A stretch of 64,000 bases of DNA. It comes from an uncultured Flavobacteriales bacterium (GTDB lineage Bacteria; Bacteroidota; Bacteroidia; Flavobacteriales_G; Salibacteraceae). The notes under the pieces were generated by a model. The model did no database searches. It worked only from the letters and a program-made list of their open reading frames with translations, and had not been told where the DNA came from. Shown in pieces: positions 40,162 to 49,525 of this stretch. The DNA is taken from the NCBI GenBank assembly GCA_943788725.1, contig CALSRJ010000002.1, positions 62,001-126,000 of the forward strand. The letters run 5' to 3'. Position 1 is the stretch's first letter, and every line of letters begins with the position of its first letter. The position numbers were made by a program, and so were the translations under genes.

Positions 40162-42465
40162 CTACTCGGCGGTGATGCTAGCTGTTTCTGTAGTAACCAC
40201 CTCTTGCGCAACCTCGATGGTTTCGATGACCTCGCTTTTACCTACTTGTTCTTCCGAAGCATCGGGCTTAATATCCAATGCAATGGATGGTGCAATGACC
40301 AAAGCAACAACGGACATCAACTTGAGGAGGATGTTCAACGATGGTCCAGAGGTATCCTTGAATGGATCGCCTACGGTATCACCTACCACAGTAGCTTTGT
40401 GTGGCTCAGAACCTTTGTAGTACATCTCGCCGTTGATCTCGACGCCTTCTTCAAACATTTTCTTAGCGTTGTCCCACGCACCTCCTGCGTTTGATTGGAA
40501 AATCGCCATGAGCACACCGGCCGACGTAACACCTGCGAGCAATCCTCCGAGCATTTCAGGACCTCCAATGAAGCCAACCAATACCGGAACCGTTACGGCG
40601 AGCAAACCTGGAAGCACCATCTCACGAATAGAAGCTTTAGTAGAAATTTCTACGCACTTATCGTACTCGGCAACACCGTCGGCTGCTTCGAAGGTGGTTC
40701 GATCTGCCTCGCTCCAATCTTCTTGCTCTTTGCCTTCGTTACGCTTCATGACTTCCAATGCTGCTTTGAGTTGTGGAAGGTCACGGAATTGACGACGCAC
40801 TTCTTCGATCATGGCCATAGCGGCGCGTCCAACGGCGTTCATACTCAATGCAGAGAATACAAAAGGAAGCATTGCTCCGACGAGCAGACCCGCCATTACG
40901 GATGGATCAGCAACGTTGATCATGCTCACGTTTGCTTGTTGCATGAAGGCTGCAAACAAAGCCAAGGCGGTGAGTGCGGCTGAACCAATCGCGAATCCTT
41001 TGCCGATGGCAGCGGTAGTGTTACCTACGGCATCCAACTTATCTGTGCGCTGGCGAACTTCTTTTGGAAGCTCTGCCATTTCGGCGATACCACCCGCATT
41101 GTCAGAAATTGGTCCGTAAGCGTCAACGGCGAGTTGAATACCTGTGTTAGCAAGCATACCGACTGCAGCGATAGCGATACCATAAAGTCCGGCGAATTCG
41201 AATGCGATCAAGATGGCCGCAGCGATCAATAAGATCGGAATGGCAGTACTCATCATACCCACTCCAAGTCCAGCGATGATGTTGGTAGCAGAGCCTGTTA
41301 AGGACTGACGAACGATCGAGCGCACGGGAGGGGTACCTGTACCTGTATAGTACTCCGTGATCTTACCGATACCTAAGCCAGCAACCAGGCCAGCGATGGT
41401 ACTCAAGAAGACACCCAATGACGAATATTCTGTGATGAGTCCAGTGAGCGGGTTGGTTCCCGTCCATTCTGCTGGAAGCATGAAATCTATGATGAAATAA
41501 GACGCGATGATCATGAGGATTGAAGAACCAAACTCACCTATGTTCAAGGCCGTCTGGGGATCTCCACCTTCCTTCACCTTCACGAAGAAGGTTCCGATGA
41601 TGGAAACGAGGATACCAATTGCAGCGAGGAAGAGCGGAAGCACAACGGCTCCAAGGCCTCCCATAAAGTCGCCTTCACCGAATCCAGTAACTCCGACGAA
41701 TGCAGCACCCAATACCATGGTACCGATGATGGATCCTACGTATGATTCAAAAAGGTCAGCACCCATACCAGCTACGTCACCTACGTTGTCTCCAACGTTA
41801 TCGGCAATGGTAGCAGGGTTCAACGGGTGATCTTCAGGAATACCTGCTTCAACTTTACCCACGAGGTCAGCACCTACGTCAGCAGCTTTTGTATAGATAC
41901 CTCCACCGACACGCGCAAAAAGTGCGATCGAAGAAGCTCCTAATGAAAAACCTGCGAGTACGTTCAGTACCAATCCGGTATTGGCAGCTCCTGGGTACAT
42001 GGCAGAATAAAGGATATACAGAAGGCTCAAACCGAGGACTCCTAATCCTACAACACCCATTCCCATCACGGAACCACCTCCAAACGCAACCTCGAGTGCT
42101 TTACCCAAGCTTGTACGTGCAGCATTGGTAGTTCGGACGTTTGCTTTGGTTGCTACGCGCATTCCAAGGAATCCTGCCAAACCAGAACAAACGGCTCCAA
42201 CAATAAAGGAGACTGCGACCATGGCGCTCGAATTGTCTTCGTTCGCTCCTTTGAACGCCAATAGAATGGCGACGGCCACAACGAAGATCGAGAGCACTTT
42301 ATACTCTGCTTTAAGGAAGGCCATTGCACCAACGGAAATGTTGTTTGCAATCCTTGCCATCTTCTCATTTCCAACCTCTTGCTTTGACACCCATGCGCTT
42401 TTCCAAGCAACATATAGCAGTGCAACAAATCCCAGAGCGGGTAACGCGTAAATCAAATTTTCCAT
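40162..42465 (-). CDS. hppA: Membrane-bound proton/sodium-pumping pyrophosphatase
   Basis: This 767-residue integral membrane enzyme couples PPi hydrolysis to ion pumping. The PPi/Mg site motifs are [12 protein letters not shown] (about 195-206) and DNVGDNVGD (222-230), with a third acidic cluster SDNAGG (about 454-459). Residues 481-486 read GNTTAA; Ala rather than Lys at this position marks the potassium-dependent subfamily. Whether H+, Na+ or both are pumped cannot be decided here. Its promoter is the best -33/-7 pair on this strand. The Glu/Thr-rich C-terminus beyond the last helix is long. Confidence 0.95.
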   Translation of the reverse strand: MENLIYALPALGFVALLYVAWKSAWVSKQEVGNEKMARIANNISVGAMAFLKAEYKVLSIFVVAVAILLAFKGANEDNSSAMVAVSFIVGAVCSGLAGFLGMRVATKANVRTTNAARTSLGKALEVAFGGGSVMGMGVVGLGVLGLSLLYILYSAMYPGAANTGLVLNVLAGFSLGASSIALFARVGGGIYTKAADVGADLVGKVEAGIPEDHPLNPATIADNVGDNVGDVAGMGADLFESYVGSIIGTMVLGAAFVGVTGFGEGDFMGGLGAVVLPLFLAAIGILVSIIGTFFVKVKEGGDPQTALNIGEFGSSILMIIASYFIIDFMLPAEWTGTNPLTGLITEYSSLGVFLSTIAGLVAGLGIGKITEYYTGTGTPPVRSIVRQSLTGSATNIIAGLGVGMMSTAIPILLIAAAILIAFEFAGLYGIAIAAVGMLANTGIQLAVDAYGPISDNAGGIAEMAELPKEVRQRTDKLDAVGNTTAAIGKGFAIGSAALTALALFAAFMQQANVSMINVADPSVMAGLLVGAMLPFVFSALSMNAVGRAAMAMIEEVRRQFRDLPQLKAALEVMKRNEGKEQEDWSEADRTTFEAADGVAEYDKCVEISTKASIREMVLPGLLAVTVPVLVGFIGGPEMLGGLLAGVTSAGVLMAIFQSNAGGAWDNAKKMFEEGVEINGEMYYKGSEPHKATVVGDTVGDPFKDTSGPSLNILLKLMSVVALVIAPSIALDIKPDASEEQVGKSEVIETIEVAQEVVTTETASITAE

Positions 42466-42522
42466 TTAATTATTGATTTTGAATAACTTAAAAGGAGTTA
42501 AACCCTCCATTTTTAAAGCGCG

Positions 42523-42552
42523 CAAAGATAGTAGCCTACAGTAATAATCAAA
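42523..42552 (-). promoter_or_regulatory. hppA: hppA promoter with both -33 and -7 elements
   Basis: Minus strand TTTG (42549-42552), 18 bp, then TATCTTTG (42523-42530): the full Bacteroidota arrangement. The leader is about 50 nt. Confidence 0.7.
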
Positions 42553-42564
42553 CGAAAGTTTACA

Positions 42565-43338
42565 TCAAAAAACGATGCTCGCTCGGAAGTAGGGACCGAT
42601 GTTGGTGAAGACATTGTCGTTGATGCGCGCTCCCTGCCAATCCGAAACCGTCTCACGCAATGTGAAATGATTGAGAGAAAGTCCTCCTTCTCCTACGATT
42701 GCCAACTTGGATCCGGTATCGTACCAAAGTCCACCTCCTAGATTACTTTGAAATACAGTAGAAAAATCACCATCAACTTGCCATGCATTACCTAAGTCGA
42801 TAAAGTAATCAGCCCATGGACCAACGGCTACTCCTCCCACGAAGTAGGACTTAGATTGCTCGGATACTTGCCATGAGCGCTTCGCCCGTGCACCAAAGCG
42901 GAGCATGACATATTTCGAAAGGTCAAGTGCTCCAAGCGCACCGATGGACCAATTGTCATTCAGCTTAAACCAATGAATAAGGTGCATGCTCAACGCAAAG
43001 TTGGAAAAGGTGTACAAGCCTCCACCTACTTCTATTAGGTACATTCGATCTAGTGGTTTAAACACTTCAGGCTTACGCTGCACGGGAGTATAGCTGCTGC
43101 TTGTAGATGACGGCAACGGGGCAGTTGATTTTTGGCGAAACACATACTTAACGCGTGATCGATCCACGCTAAAGACGCGTTCTTCACTTTTGATCAATAC
43201 AGCGTCCGTCCCAATCGCAATGATCTCCCCTTTAAAATATTCGCCGTTGAGCAAATAGACCTCATCTTCTTGCGCCACACCATTTGCGGTAAATGCAATA
43301 AGGGCAATAAATAATAGTATGAATTGCAATGTTCTCAT
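42565..43338 (-). CDS. Outer-membrane-type protein of unknown function
   Basis: This 257-residue protein has a signal peptide (to about 22) and a short Sm/SH3-like strand set, EVYLLNGEYFKGEIIAIGTDAVLI (DEVYLLNG then GEIIAIG, about 26-50), common in Bacteroidota envelope proteins. A Ser/Pro linker follows (72-90), then a beta-barrel-like part ending in FRASIVF with a terminal Phe. No family with known function is recognised. It is divergent from the LVIVD gene. Confidence 0.68.
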   Translation of the reverse strand: MRTLQFILLFIALIAFTANGVAQEDEVYLLNGEYFKGEIIAIGTDAVLIKSEERVFSVDRSRVKYVFRQKSTAPLPSSTSSSYTPVQRKPEVFKPLDRMYLIEVGGGLYTFSNFALSMHLIHWFKLNDNWSIGALGALDLSKYVMLRFGARAKRSWQVSEQSKSYFVGGVAVGPWADYFIDLGNAWQVDGDFSTVFQSNLGGGLWYDTGSKLAIVGEGGLSLNHFTLRETVSDWQGARINDNVFTNIGPYFRASIVF

Positions 43339-43417
43339 CCGTTTCCTTCAATCACTTGTGAAATATGTTTAAACAAATTCCGTTGGGTTAAAAATGCACA
43401 TAAATACTAACCTATTG

Positions 43418-43461
43418 GACGTCGAAAACGTCTGATCAATCACGAATTAACCCCATATTTG
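43418..43461 (+). promoter_or_regulatory. Promoter of the LVIVD gene with a dyad in the activator position
   Basis: CATATTTG (43454-43461) is a -7 box with one change, 20 bp before ATG 43482. GACGT-CGAAA-ACGTC (43418-43432) is centred 33 bp before its TTTG, about where operators A-C sit, but the sequence differs. Confidence 0.4.
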
Positions 43462-43481
43462 GTTCAAATCAAATCATTGCC

Positions 43482-44846
43482 ATGAAATCACTCTTGAAAC
43501 TCGGTTTTCTTTCAGCAGCCATCTTGCTCGTTGCGAGCAGCTGCCAGAAGGTTACGCAAACGACAAGGTACACAGCCAACGTGCCACAATACCTCAGCTA
43601 CGAGGATCTCAGATCTTCGATCCACAACGACAACGAGCGATCCCTGGAACGACCAGGCAAGATTTTCCTTTACAATTCACTCATCTTGATCAATGATTAC
43701 GAGACGGGAATTCACATCTACGACAACAGCAACCCCTCCTCACCCAATCACATTGGATTCATCAATATACCCGGAAACGTAGACATCGCGGTGCGCGACA
43801 ACATCTTATACGTAGATAGCTATGTAGACCTTGTAGCGGTGGACATCAGTGACCCATCGAACGTTCAGGAGATTGGGCGTGCTGAAGGCGCGCTCTCTTA
43901 CACGATTCCGTCTCAAATGGATTGGAACTACCCAGTAGCACAGATTGACCAGAGTAAAGGAGTGGTAACCGGATTTGAAGTAGGCGAAGTGGAAGAGACG
44001 TGTGAAAACGAAGCATGCCGCACCTTTTATCGAAATAACATGTCGAGTGATTGGAATGGATCATGGGGCGGTCAGATGATGAGTGACAATGGTTCACCCG
44101 TATCTTTCAGCGGCAACACCAACAACGTACGCAGCACGAGTTCAGCAACTGGCAATGCTGGCATTGCCGGTTCAATGGCGCGTTTTATGCTGGTTGATAA
44201 TTTCCTTTACGTGATCTCTGATGAGAACACGGTTAACGTTTTCGACATCACCACCAGCAACATGCGAGAGGTGAACACCTTCCAACCTTGGCAGCAAGCT
44301 GGCGGTGGACGAGGAGTGATTGAGACCCTGTTTACGTTTAAGGATCGTTTGTTCATTGGCTCGAACGTAGGAATGTTGGCATATAACATCAGCGATCCTT
44401 CCTCACCTCAATACCTATCCAGTTACAGTCACTTGACTTCATGCGACCCTGTTGTTGCAAACGATGATTACGCCTTTGTTACGCTTCGTGCGGGCACAGC
44501 ATGTGGCGCCACCAACACCAATCAAATGGATGTACTGGATATCGTAGACATTATGTCACCCACCATCGTCAATACGGTCAACTTGTCAAACCCACATGGC
44601 TTAGACATCGACAGCGAGAAGAACATGGTATTTGTTTGTGATGGAATGGACGGCCTCAAGGTATACGACTACAGCAACGTAAATGAAATTCAGAACAACC
44701 AATTGAATCACATTGCTGGATTGAATACATACGATATCATTCTAAACAACGGTATTGCGCACATGATAGGCGATGACGGACTACGCCAGTACAGCTATGA
44801 CGATGCAGGCACACTGGTTGAATTAAGCACGATTCCGTTGAATTAA
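43482..44846 (+). CDS. LVIVD-repeat beta-propeller lipoprotein
   Basis: This 454-residue lipoprotein (lipobox VASSC, Cys about 21) is built of repeated blades with the LVIVD pattern (DLVAVDISDPSNVQEIG; NVFDITTSN; GMLAYNISDPSSPQYL; DVLDIVDIMSPTIVNTV; LKVYDYSN). It is probably surface-exposed or periplasmic; the function of this family is not established. A 70-residue insert between blades (about 140-210) holds two close Cys (EETCENEACRT). A terminator at 44929 ends its transcript. Confidence 0.85.
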   Translation: MKSLLKLGFLSAAILLVASSCQKVTQTTRYTANVPQYLSYEDLRSSIHNDNERSLERPGKIFLYNSLILINDYETGIHIYDNSNPSSPNHIGFINIPGNVDIAVRDNILYVDSYVDLVAVDISDPSNVQEIGRAEGALSYTIPSQMDWNYPVAQIDQSKGVVTGFEVGEVEETCENEACRTFYRNNMSSDWNGSWGGQMMSDNGSPVSFSGNTNNVRSTSSATGNAGIAGSMARFMLVDNFLYVISDENTVNVFDITTSNMREVNTFQPWQQAGGGRGVIETLFTFKDRLFIGSNVGMLAYNISDPSSPQYLSSYSHLTSCDPVVANDDYAFVTLRAGTACGATNTNQMDVLDIVDIMSPTIVNTVNLSNPHGLDIDSEKNMVFVCDGMDGLKVYDYSNVNEIQNNQLNHIAGLNTYDIILNNGIAHMIGDDGLRQYSYDDAGTLVELSTIPLN

Positions 44847-44898
44847 CGTTTATTGACATTACCCGTGTAACAATAAGGCACTTCAAGCGTCATATTAG

Positions 44899-44965
44899 TA
44901 CATAGGTTAGTAGGTTTAGTTTAAAGACAGGCTCTCTCAATTCCCACGAGAGGGCCTTCTTTTTT
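44899..44965 (+). ncRNA. Candidate small RNA 1 (or 3' end of the LVIVD mRNA)
   Basis: The block 44899-44921 (TACATAGGTTAG then TAGGTTTAGTT) is repeated exactly at 45016. It is followed after 7 nt by a terminator hairpin: AGGCTCTCTC / GAGAGGGCCT (44929-44938, 44948-44957) and a T-run. No clear promoter of its own is seen; GGCAC lies upstream but the -12 half is missing. It could be released by processing of the LVIVD transcript, whose stop is 53 bp upstream. Confidence 0.45.
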
Positions 44966-44988
44966 ATTCCTTTTCAAAAGCAAAACAT

Positions 44989-45005
44989 TTGGCACAGCTA
45001 TTGCA
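44989..45005 (+). promoter_or_regulatory. Sigma-54-type promoter of small RNA 2
   Basis: TTGGCAC-N5-TTGCA fits the sigma-54 consensus TGGCACG-N4-TTGCA at every position but one: GG at 44991-44992 and GC at 45003-45004 are 12 bp apart. The predicted start is about 45016, the first base of the conserved block. Confidence 0.65.
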
Positions 45006-45015
45006 ACAACCTACA

Positions 45016-45079
45016 TACATAGGTTAGTAGGTTTAGTTGTAAAAAGCCCCTTGCAAGATATCCGAGCAGGGGGCTTTTT
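45016..45079 (+). ncRNA. Candidate small RNA 2 with sigma-54 promoter
   Basis: A transcript of about 64 nt would begin with the 23-nt block shared with 44899-44921 (two UAGGUU units), then GUAA. The terminator stem AAAAAGCCCC / GGGGCTTTTT (45041-45050, 45070-45079) follows directly. A free 5' seed plus terminator is the layout of a minimal trans-acting sRNA. There is no open frame of note inside. It ends 40 bp before the convergent pdhB stop, and the hairpin may also stop pdhB. Confidence 0.6.
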
Positions 45080-45119
45080 CAATTCTAAGAAGTAAGGCCT
45101 CTACGCCTCTAGGTGCTTA

Positions 45120-46100
45120 TTATACTAAGTACATGGATTCCTTTACCAAGTGAATGATACGACCTACCGTAGGAATGGCGATCTCAATCAAGTTGGGGGT
45201 GAAAGGAAAAGGTGTATCGGATTGGGTAGCGCGCGTAACGGGAGCATCTAAGTAATCGAATGCATCTTTTTGAATGCGGTATGCTATCTCACTTGACACG
45301 GAAGCATAGGGCCAGCTCTCATCAACCACAACACATCTATTTGTCTTCTTCACCGATTCAATGATCGTTGCCACATCCAACGGGCGGATTGTGCGCAAGT
45401 CAATGACCTCACACGTGATGCCATCCTTGGCCAATTCGTCAGCAGCCTCCAAGACTACTTTCATGATCTTACCAAATGAAACAATCGTAACGTCTTCTCC
45501 TTTGCGCTTGATATCAGCCTTACCAATCGGGATGAGGTACTCTCCTTCTGGAACTTCTCCTTTATCACCGAACATCTTTTCCGACTCTAGAAAGACGACG
45601 GGATCGTTATCGCGGATGGCCGACTTCAACAGGCCCTTTGCATCATACGGTGTGGAGGGAGTAATCACTTTGAGTCCGGGCACGTGTGCATAAAACGCCT
45701 CGAAACTTTGAGAGTGGGTTGCAGCAAGCTGTCCTGCCTGTCCATTACCACCACGGAAGACGATTGGCACGTTGTACTGACCACCTGACATCTGAAGCAT
45801 CTTAGCCGCAGAGTTGATGATTTGATCCGCTGCAAGGATCGCAAAGTTCCATGTCATGAATTCGACAATGGGTCTCAATCCATTCATCGCTGCACCCACA
45901 CCGATGCCAGCGAATCCAAGTTCTGCGATCGGAGTGTCGATGATGCGCTTTTCACCGAATTCATCTAACATACCCTGACTCACCTTATAGGCGCCGTTGT
46001 ATTCAGCCACTTCTTCTCCCATCAAGAAGACACGCTCGTCTCTTCTCATTTCCTCTGACATTGCCTCGCGAAGGGCCTCTCTGAATTGTATCGTTCGCAT
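45120..46100 (-). CDS. pdhB: Pyruvate dehydrogenase E1 component, beta subunit
   Basis: This 326-residue transketolase-type beta subunit has the thiamine-site Glu in DTPIAELGFAGIG (about 55-67), GGNGQAGQLAATHSQ (about 118-132), and a C-terminal transketolase domain (IRPLDVATII, VVDESWPYA). It pairs with an alpha subunit not in this window and feeds pyruvate to acetyl-CoA. Full length and intact. The promoter TATTTTTG lies 20 bp upstream. Confidence 0.94.
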   Translation of the reverse strand: MRTIQFREALREAMSEEMRRDERVFLMGEEVAEYNGAYKVSQGMLDEFGEKRIIDTPIAELGFAGIGVGAAMNGLRPIVEFMTWNFAILAADQIINSAAKMLQMSGGQYNVPIVFRGGNGQAGQLAATHSQSFEAFYAHVPGLKVITPSTPYDAKGLLKSAIRDNDPVVFLESEKMFGDKGEVPEGEYLIPIGKADIKRKGEDVTIVSFGKIMKVVLEAADELAKDGITCEVIDLRTIRPLDVATIIESVKKTNRCVVVDESWPYASVSSEIAYRIQKDAFDYLDAPVTRATQSDTPFPFTPNLIEIAIPTVGRIIHLVKESMYLV

Positions 46101-46120
46101 AATCCTTTTGTATAGGGCGG

Positions 46121-46128
46121 CAAAAATA
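46121..46128 (-). promoter_or_regulatory. pdhB: -7 box of pdhB
   Basis: Minus strand TATTTTTG, a TAnnTTTG match, 20 bp before the ATG. Confidence 0.5.
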
Positions 46129-46207
46129 AGTCGTGGGATTCACTTAGCGAAGTTTCTCTTCTCGCCGTCTAGAAGCAATGTGATGATTTCCGACCTTTGA
46201 GCATCCA

Positions 46208-46948
46208 ATGACCAGTAAGACAATCTCCATTTCTTTAACCTGTGCGCTTATTACAGTCCTTTCAGCGTGCAGACCACTCTATCGGGCCAGCATTCCGAAC
46301 CAGCCGATGTTGACCGAAAAGAATGAATTGGAGGTGGATGTTGGAGTAGAAACGGGATCAGGATACGTCAATGCGAGCTATTCACTCTCAAATCATATTT
46401 TAATCACAGCCGGAGGAAACGCATGGTCAAACAATAATACTTCAGCACAATTCGGTGAAATTGGGGTCGGCTTTTTCCATTACAATGCATCAGAAAATTT
46501 CGGCGGCAGCGTACTAGCCCAAACCGGGTTTGGAAATGCCAACGTTATCGACAATGATTTGTTTGACGACCCATTCAACGGGAATCAGACCGGACTCATT
46601 GAGTACAACGCGCAGTTTACTCGCTTCTCGTTGCAACCTGGCATCTACTGGAAAATGGAACATTTGGATGTTGGTATGGGACTTAGGAACTCCGTGGTGT
46701 ATTGGCTCGCCCCCTCCAATTACGATTCCCAAACCGTTGATGGTTACGACATTTTCGCTGAACCTGTTGTTTCCATGCAAGCAGGCTCTGCCGCTACGAA
46801 GTTCTTTTTAGAAAGCTCTCTGCAGATCCCCATTTACAGGGCCTTTCGACACCCGGTCACCCCCTTCCACCTCGGCCTAGGCATCAGTTTTCTCATTTCC
46901 AAGAAGACCCTGTCGAGCTACCCACAGCAAAAAGCCGTTGAACAATAA
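46208..46948 (+). CDS. Lipoprotein with barrel-like body, unknown function
   Basis: This 246-residue protein has an SPII signal (TVLSAC, Cys about 21). The mature part alternates strands and turns as in small outer-membrane barrels (VGVETGSGYVNASYSLSNHI; IGVGFFHYNASENFGGSV), ending with LGLGISFLISKK and a short tail. A lipidated N-terminus on a barrel-like body is seen in several Bacteroidota families. No function is assigned. Confidence 0.68.
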   Translation: MTSKTISISLTCALITVLSACRPLYRASIPNQPMLTEKNELEVDVGVETGSGYVNASYSLSNHILITAGGNAWSNNNTSAQFGEIGVGFFHYNASENFGGSVLAQTGFGNANVIDNDLFDDPFNGNQTGLIEYNAQFTRFSLQPGIYWKMEHLDVGMGLRNSVVYWLAPSNYDSQTVDGYDIFAEPVVSMQAGSAATKFFLESSLQIPIYRAFRHPVTPFHLGLGISFLISKKTLSSYPQQKAVEQ

Positions 46949-46977
46949 AGGCGTCCAAGTTTTTACTTTCTAAAAGC

Positions 46978-46985
46978 TACTTTTG
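46978..46985 (+). promoter_or_regulatory. etfB: -7 box of etfBA
   Basis: TACTTTTG, a full TAnnTTTG match, 32 bp before the etfB ATG. Confidence 0.55.
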
Positions 46986-47017
46986 CAGCTCTATTTTAAT
47001 AGGAAAAACAGACGATT

Positions 47018-47758
47018 ATGAATATTCTGGTTTGTATCAGTAAGGCCCCAGACACCACCAGTAAGATTACGTTCAAGGAAAGCAACACCTCTTTCAATGA
47101 AGACGGTGTGCAGTTCATTGTGAACCCTTACGACGAATGGTATGCGCTGGTTCGGGCCCTGGAGCTCAAAGAAACGCAAGGTGGAAAAGTGACCATCATC
47201 AGTGTGGGTGGGGCCGATTATGAGCCCATCATGCGCAAAGCGCTCGCCATTGGAGCAGATGAAGCAGTGCGCGTTGACGCTCAACCTTTGGATGCATTTC
47301 AAGTGGCCTCAGAGATAGCCGCATATGCTGCGGACAAAGGCTTCGATTTGGTTATGGCAGGTAAGGAAACCATTGATTACAATGGCGCTCAGGTAGGTGG
47401 CATGGTCGCCGCTTTGATGCACCTTCCGTACGTTTCTAATGCTACCAAAATGGATGTAGCAGGTTCAGAGGCAACGGTTGAAAGAGACAAGCAAGGAGGA
47501 ACAGAAGTGCTAAGCGTATCCTTGCCCGCTGTTATTTCAGCCGCTAAGGGCATGGCCGAGCAGCGCATTCCAAACATGCGAGGCATCATGGCCGCTCGAT
47601 CAAAACCACTTCAGGTGATTCCTTCTTCTGCACCTGCACAGCTGACAGAAACCGTGCGTTACGAATTGCCCCCTGAAAAAGGCAGCGTAAAACTCATTGA
47701 CCCTGAAAACGTAAATGAATTGGTAAATCTTCTTCACAACGAAGCTAAAGTCATATAA
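47018..47758 (+). CDS. etfB: Electron transfer flavoprotein, beta subunit
   Basis: This 246-residue AMP-binding half of ETF carries electrons from acyl-CoA dehydrogenases to the quinone pool. The typical start MNILVCISKAPDTTSKI, VNPYDEWYALVRALEL (about 34-49), GKETIDYNGAQVGGMVA (about 110-126) and the signature near LPAVISAAKGMAEQRIPNMRGI are all present. The etfA gene follows after 2 bp. The genes are 40 kb from fadE but complete its reaction. Confidence 0.96.
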   Translation: MNILVCISKAPDTTSKITFKESNTSFNEDGVQFIVNPYDEWYALVRALELKETQGGKVTIISVGGADYEPIMRKALAIGADEAVRVDAQPLDAFQVASEIAAYAADKGFDLVMAGKETIDYNGAQVGGMVAALMHLPYVSNATKMDVAGSEATVERDKQGGTEVLSVSLPAVISAAKGMAEQRIPNMRGIMAARSKPLQVIPSSAPAQLTETVRYELPPEKGSVKLIDPENVNELVNLLHNEAKVI

Positions 47759-47760
47759 GG

Positions 47761-48723
47761 ATGAACGTTTTAGTATTTGCAGACAGTGATAATGGAAAGG
47801 TAGCTAAGGCGGCTTACGAAGCAGCTAGCTATGGCGCAAACATCGCCACTAAAAGTGGTGGCAAAGCGACATTGGTCACTTATGGACAGGTTGACAACCT
47901 CAACGAGCTTGCGCAGTACGGCATATCAGACATTCTCCACGCCGAGTCTGTAGACCACGTGGACCCGATGCAGCTCGCTGCATTGGTAGATGCCGCTGCA
48001 CAATCAACCGGGGCTGACCTCTTGATCTTTTCACACGATTATACCGGCAAGACCATTGCGCCTGTTGTTTCAGCCCGCATGAAGGCCGGTATGGTAACCG
48101 GGGCTATTGATTACCCTGCTTTGGATGGAGATTTCGTTGTCAAAACCAACGTATTTTCAGGAAAGGCGTTTGCCCATGTCAAAATCAACACAGACAAAAA
48201 GGTGATCACCCTTTTACCCAACTCCGTTTCCAAGTCAAAGAGCGAAGCGAATGCGAACGTTACCGCTTTTGCACCGGACCTCGGAAACGCTTCTGTTTCC
48301 ATCAAGGAGACAAAGATCAAAGGAGGCGATGGCATTAACTTGACCGAGGCTGAATTGGTCGTGTCTGCGGGTCGTGGACTCAAGGCTCCTGAAAACTGGG
48401 GAATGATCGAGGACCTCGCACATGAACTGGGTGCAGCTACTGCATGTTCTCGTCCGGTGGCTGACGTGGGATGGAGACCGCATCACGAACACGTAGGACA
48501 AACAGGAATCGCTATTCGACCTGACTTGTACATTGCCGTGGGCATTTCAGGAGCCATCCAGCACTTGGCTGGGGTGAACGGAAGCAAGGTCATTGTGGTC
48601 ATCAACACCGATCCTGAAGCACCCTTTTTCAAGGCTGCAGATTACGGAATCGTAGGTGATGCATTTGACGTAGTGCCCAAGCTCGTCGCCGCCGTAAAAG
48701 AATTGAAAGCCAGCCAATCGTAA
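47761..48723 (+). CDS. etfA: Electron transfer flavoprotein, alpha subunit
   Basis: This 320-residue FAD-binding half of ETF has the C-terminal FAD domain with [14 protein letters not shown] (about 200-213), [15 protein letters not shown] (about 224-238), [20 protein letters not shown] (about 258-277) and [18 protein letters not shown] (about 279-297). It is co-transcribed with etfB at 2-bp spacing. Together they accept electrons from FadE-type enzymes. The ETF-quinone oxidoreductase is not in this window. Confidence 0.97.
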   Translation: MNVLVFADSDNGKVAKAAYEAASYGANIATKSGGKATLVTYGQVDNLNELAQYGISDILHAESVDHVDPMQLAALVDAAAQSTGADLLIFSHDYTGKTIAPVVSARMKAGMVTGAIDYPALDGDFVVKTNVFSGKAFAHVKINTDKKVITLLPNSVSKSKSEANANVTAFAPDLGNASVSIKETKIKGGDGINLTEAELVVSAGRGLKAPENWGMIEDLAHELGAATACSRPVADVGWRPHHEHVGQTGIAIRPDLYIAVGISGAIQHLAGVNGSKVIVVINTDPEAPFFKAADYGIVGDAFDVVPKLVAAVKELKASQS

Positions 48724-48732
48724 GCAAACCGC

Positions 48733-49338
48733 ATGGAGAAGGCGAAGATTAAGCTTGAGATCTTAGGACTGTCATACAGCCAAACACAAACGGGTGCTTA
48801 CGGGCTCGTACTTGGTGAGTCCGATGGAAAAAGAAGGTTGCCGATCATCATCGGCAATTTTGAAGCTCAAGCGATCGCCATAGAACTGGAGAGCATGCGT
48901 CCCAGCCGCCCCCTGACCCATGACATCTTTAAGACGTTTGCAGACACCTTTGATATCAAGGTCAACGAGGTGATTGTATACAACCTGGTAGAAGGCATCT
49001 TCTTCGCCAAATTGCTTTGTCAACGCGGCAGTGAAGAACCCATCGAAATAGATACCCGAACCAGTGATGCGATTGCCTTGGCCGTTCGCTTCCATTGCCC
49101 CATCTACACCTATGAGTTCATTCTTGGCTCTGCCGGCATCATTCTGGATGACGATGAGATCGAAAGTTTGAGTGAAGAGGTAGCCCCATCCGCAAAGGTG
49201 TCAAAAGTGATTCCCCCAAGTGGTCGTTATGGAAACATGACGTTGGAGGAGCTAGAAGTAGAGCTCGAAAAGGCCCTTTCTGACGAAGATTACGAAAGAG
49301 CATCCGAGCTACGCGACGAAATCAACAAGAGAAAGTAG
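48733..49338 (+). CDS. Bifunctional nuclease family protein with UVR motif
   Basis: This 201-residue protein has an N-terminal BFN/DUF151 domain (about 1-135; LPIIIGNFEAQAIAIELE, TRTSDAIALAVRFHCPIY) and a C-terminal UvrB/UvrC-type motif (LEVELEKALSDEDYERASELRDEI, 173-196), a helical hairpin for protein contact. The combination is usual in Bacteroidota. Nuclease activity of the family is reported for a plant member only, so the role here is uncertain. It lies 9 bp after etfA. Confidence 0.85.
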   Translation: MEKAKIKLEILGLSYSQTQTGAYGLVLGESDGKRRLPIIIGNFEAQAIAIELESMRPSRPLTHDIFKTFADTFDIKVNEVIVYNLVEGIFFAKLLCQRGSEEPIEIDTRTSDAIALAVRFHCPIYTYEFILGSAGIILDDDEIESLSEEVAPSAKVSKVIPPSGRYGNMTLEELEVELEKALSDEDYERASELRDEINKRK

Positions 49339-49525
49339 TTTTAGTCCCAGTCTGCACCCAAGCTCAAACGCTCTAGTTCTCTGGCACCGCCATTCGTGTA
49401 AAAATCATTCCACAACATTGCTGACGGTCAGTGATGAATGTAGGTTGAAAAAGTTTTGAAAGCTTTTACGCCTTGCTCTTGCCAAGCTTGACTCCTCTAC
49501 CGAATTTTGAAAGACATTTCCAAGC

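Noticed and set aside
43405-43415. TACTAACCTAT is complementary to 11 nt of the small-RNA block and lies before the LVIVD gene
   Set aside because: It is upstream of the likely promoter (-7 box 43454-43461), so it would not be in the mRNA leader, and an 11-nt match can occur by chance.
44871-44898. Sigma-54 promoter before the first small-RNA copy
   Set aside because: GGCAC is present but the -12 TTGC half is missing at the right spacing.
49339-49525. 187-bp gap before thyA
   Set aside because: Only a weak AAAAG/CTTTT stem and no clean promoter box; nothing to report.
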